A stretch of DNA of 64,000 nt. Origin: Silanimonas sp021297925. Its GTDB lineage: Bacteria > Pseudomonadota > Gammaproteobacteria > Xanthomonadales > Xanthomonadaceae. The stretch spans positions 1 through 64,000 of the forward strand of contig JAPZTL010000009.1 of the NCBI GenBank assembly GCA_027532825.1. The letters run 5' to 3'. The translations under genes were made by a program, and so were the position numbers. The first letter of the stretch is position 1. Each line of letters opens with the position of its first letter. The notes under the pieces were generated by a model. It was not told where the DNA came from and did no database searches. It saw nothing but the letters and a program-made list of their open reading frames with translations. Below are positions 63,232 to 64,000 of this stretch, in pieces.

Positions 63232-63266
63232 GAAACAGAAACGCCCGCCATGGCAAGGCGGGCGTT
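63232..63266 (-). terminator. Terminator-like hairpin between infC and rpmI
   Basis: On the minus strand AACGCCCGCC (63266-63257) pairs with GGCGGGCGTT (63249-63240), followed by TTCTGTTTC. Suggests partial termination or an internal regulatory point. A smaller stem TCCCGC/GCGGGA lies at 63205-63219. Confidence 0.7.
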
Positions 63267-63329
63267 CCGGGGTTCAGCCAGCGTCCGGGCATCCGGCCGG
63301 GCCGGCGCCGATCGACCGAAGGACCGGCC

Positions 63330-63851
63330 TCAGGCCTTCTTCTTCGGCGCCAGCATCATGACCATCTGGCGGCCTTCGAGGCGCGGGCGCGACTCGACGA
63401 TGATCTCGTCGGCCAGATCGGCTTCGATCTTCGCCGCCATCGCGATGCCGAGTTCCTGGTGGCTCATCTCTCGGCCGCGGAAGCGGATGTTGATCTTCAC
63501 CTTGTCGCCGTCCTCGAGGAAGCGGCGGATGTTGCGGAGCTTCACGTCGTAGTCGCCCACGTCGGTGGTCGGCCGGAACTTGAGTTCCTTGATCTCGACC
63601 TGCTTCTGCTTCTTCTTCGCCGCCGAGGCCTTCTTCTGCATCTCGAACCGGAACTTGCCGAAATCCATGATCCGGCAGACCGGCGGGTCGACGTTGGGCT
63701 GGATCTCGACGAGGTCGAGACCGGCCTCGTCGGCCATGCGCAGGGCTTCGTCGCGCGACAGGACGCCGACGTTCTCGCCTTCGGGACCGATCACGCGGAC
63801 GCGCGGGACGCGGATCTCGTGGTTCCGACGGTTGGGCTTTTCAGTGCTGAT
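63330..63851 (-). CDS. infC: Translation initiation factor IF-3, ATC start
   Basis: A 173-residue factor if read from the ATC at 63851, which is preceded by GGAG nine bases upstream and gives the expected STEKPNRRNHEIRVPRVRVIG N-terminal segment. No in-frame ATG or TTG exists in that segment; a GTG at 63794 would delete it. IF-3 genes characteristically use rare start codons for autoregulation (AUU in E. coli). Landmarks are PPVCRIMDFGKFRFE, NIRRFLEDGDKVKI and RFRGREMSHQELG. Confidence 0.9.
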   Translation of the reverse strand: MSTEKPNRRNHEIRVPRVRVIGPEGENVGVLSRDEALRMADEAGLDLVEIQPNVDPPVCRIMDFGKFRFEMQKKASAAKKKQKQVEIKELKFRPTTDVGDYDVKLRNIRRFLEDGDKVKINIRFRGREMSHQELGIAMAAKIEADLADEIIVESRPRLEGRQMVMMLAPKKKA

Positions 63852-63884
63852 GGGGCAGTCTCCAGGGAGGATGGAACCCGGCGC

Positions 63885-64000
63885 TCAGGCGCCGGGACCG
63901 TTTTCCGCCGCAAGGCGCGTGGCGAACTCGGCGACCGGCATCGACCCGAGGTCGACGCCTTCGCGGGTACGCACCGCGACCATGCCGGTTTCCTTCTCGC
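63885..64000 (-). CDS. thrS: Threonyl-tRNA synthetase, C-terminal end (partial)
   Basis: The last 38 codons, continuing beyond the window. They include VAVRTREGVDLGSM, which matches the C-terminus of the ThrS anticodon-binding domain, and the position directly upstream of infC is the normal one. Confidence 0.88.
   Translation of the reverse strand, partial: EKETGMVAVRTREGVDLGSMPVAEFATRLAAENGPGA

Overview
The window is GC-rich with dense, often start/stop-overlapping genes. Gene content and order (thrABC with a leader peptide, mutY-yggX, rsmD-coaD, thrS-infC-rpmI-rplT-pheST-ihfA-merR-tRNA-Pro) point to a gammaproteobacterium of the Xanthomonadaceae/Lysobacter type. That assignment is inference from gene order and protein character; no database comparison was made.

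Left chromosomal part (1-19117). A periplasmic-TPR diguanylate cyclase is followed by a threonine operon: a Thr-rich leader peptide with mutually exclusive hairpins, then thrA-thrB-thrC and a second threonine-synthase-like enzyme. A minus-strand set follows (DUF4920, a broken PhoX-like gene, MAPEG), then MBL hydrolase, ggt, YfhL-type ferredoxin, a lipoprotein, coaD and rsmD. Diverging from these is a coupled plus-strand set ftsY, AsmA-like, mutY, yggX. The part ends at tRNA-Phe (19042-19117).

Integrated island (about 27 kb, 19118-46116). A 51-bp copy of the 3' part of tRNA-Phe recurs at 46117-46167, and a tyrosine integrase lies just inside that end. Both ends carry an identical 26-bp sequence built from tandem GGTTGCCGTT units, probably integrase arm sites. 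The island holds an AlpA-type regulator, a DUF3987 protein and a MobA/MobL relaxase next to an IncQ-like nic sequence, which suggests a mobilisable rather than self-transmissible element. It also holds a phage-like recombination set (YqaJ nuclease, Cys-cluster protein, DUF932) and a defence cargo. The cargo is (i) a seven-gene minus-strand operon of DUF4258, a catalytically degenerate methylase fused to one target-recognition domain, HsdM, an HTH/GIY-YIG nuclease, a second HsdM, HsdS and HsdR; (ii) a SMEK-domain protein; and (iii) an IetAS-type AAA ATPase/subtilase pair. The unusual Type I locus is the best candidate here for an undescribed system: its first four genes look like a separate methylase-guided module whose nuclease would be GIY-YIG, joined to a conventional HsdMSR set.

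Right chromosomal part (46168-64000). Two tandem DUF1800-DUF1501 pairs (the second DUF1800 protein carries a ricin-B lectin domain), a lipoprotein, an acyl-CoA dehydrogenase and a chemotaxis receptor lie on the plus strand. The translation operon thrS(partial)-infC-rpmI-rplT-pheS-pheT-ihfA-merR and tRNA-Pro lie on the minus strand. infC starts with ATC, as expected for IF3 autoregulation, and terminator-like hairpins lie in the infC-rpmI and rplT-pheS gaps.
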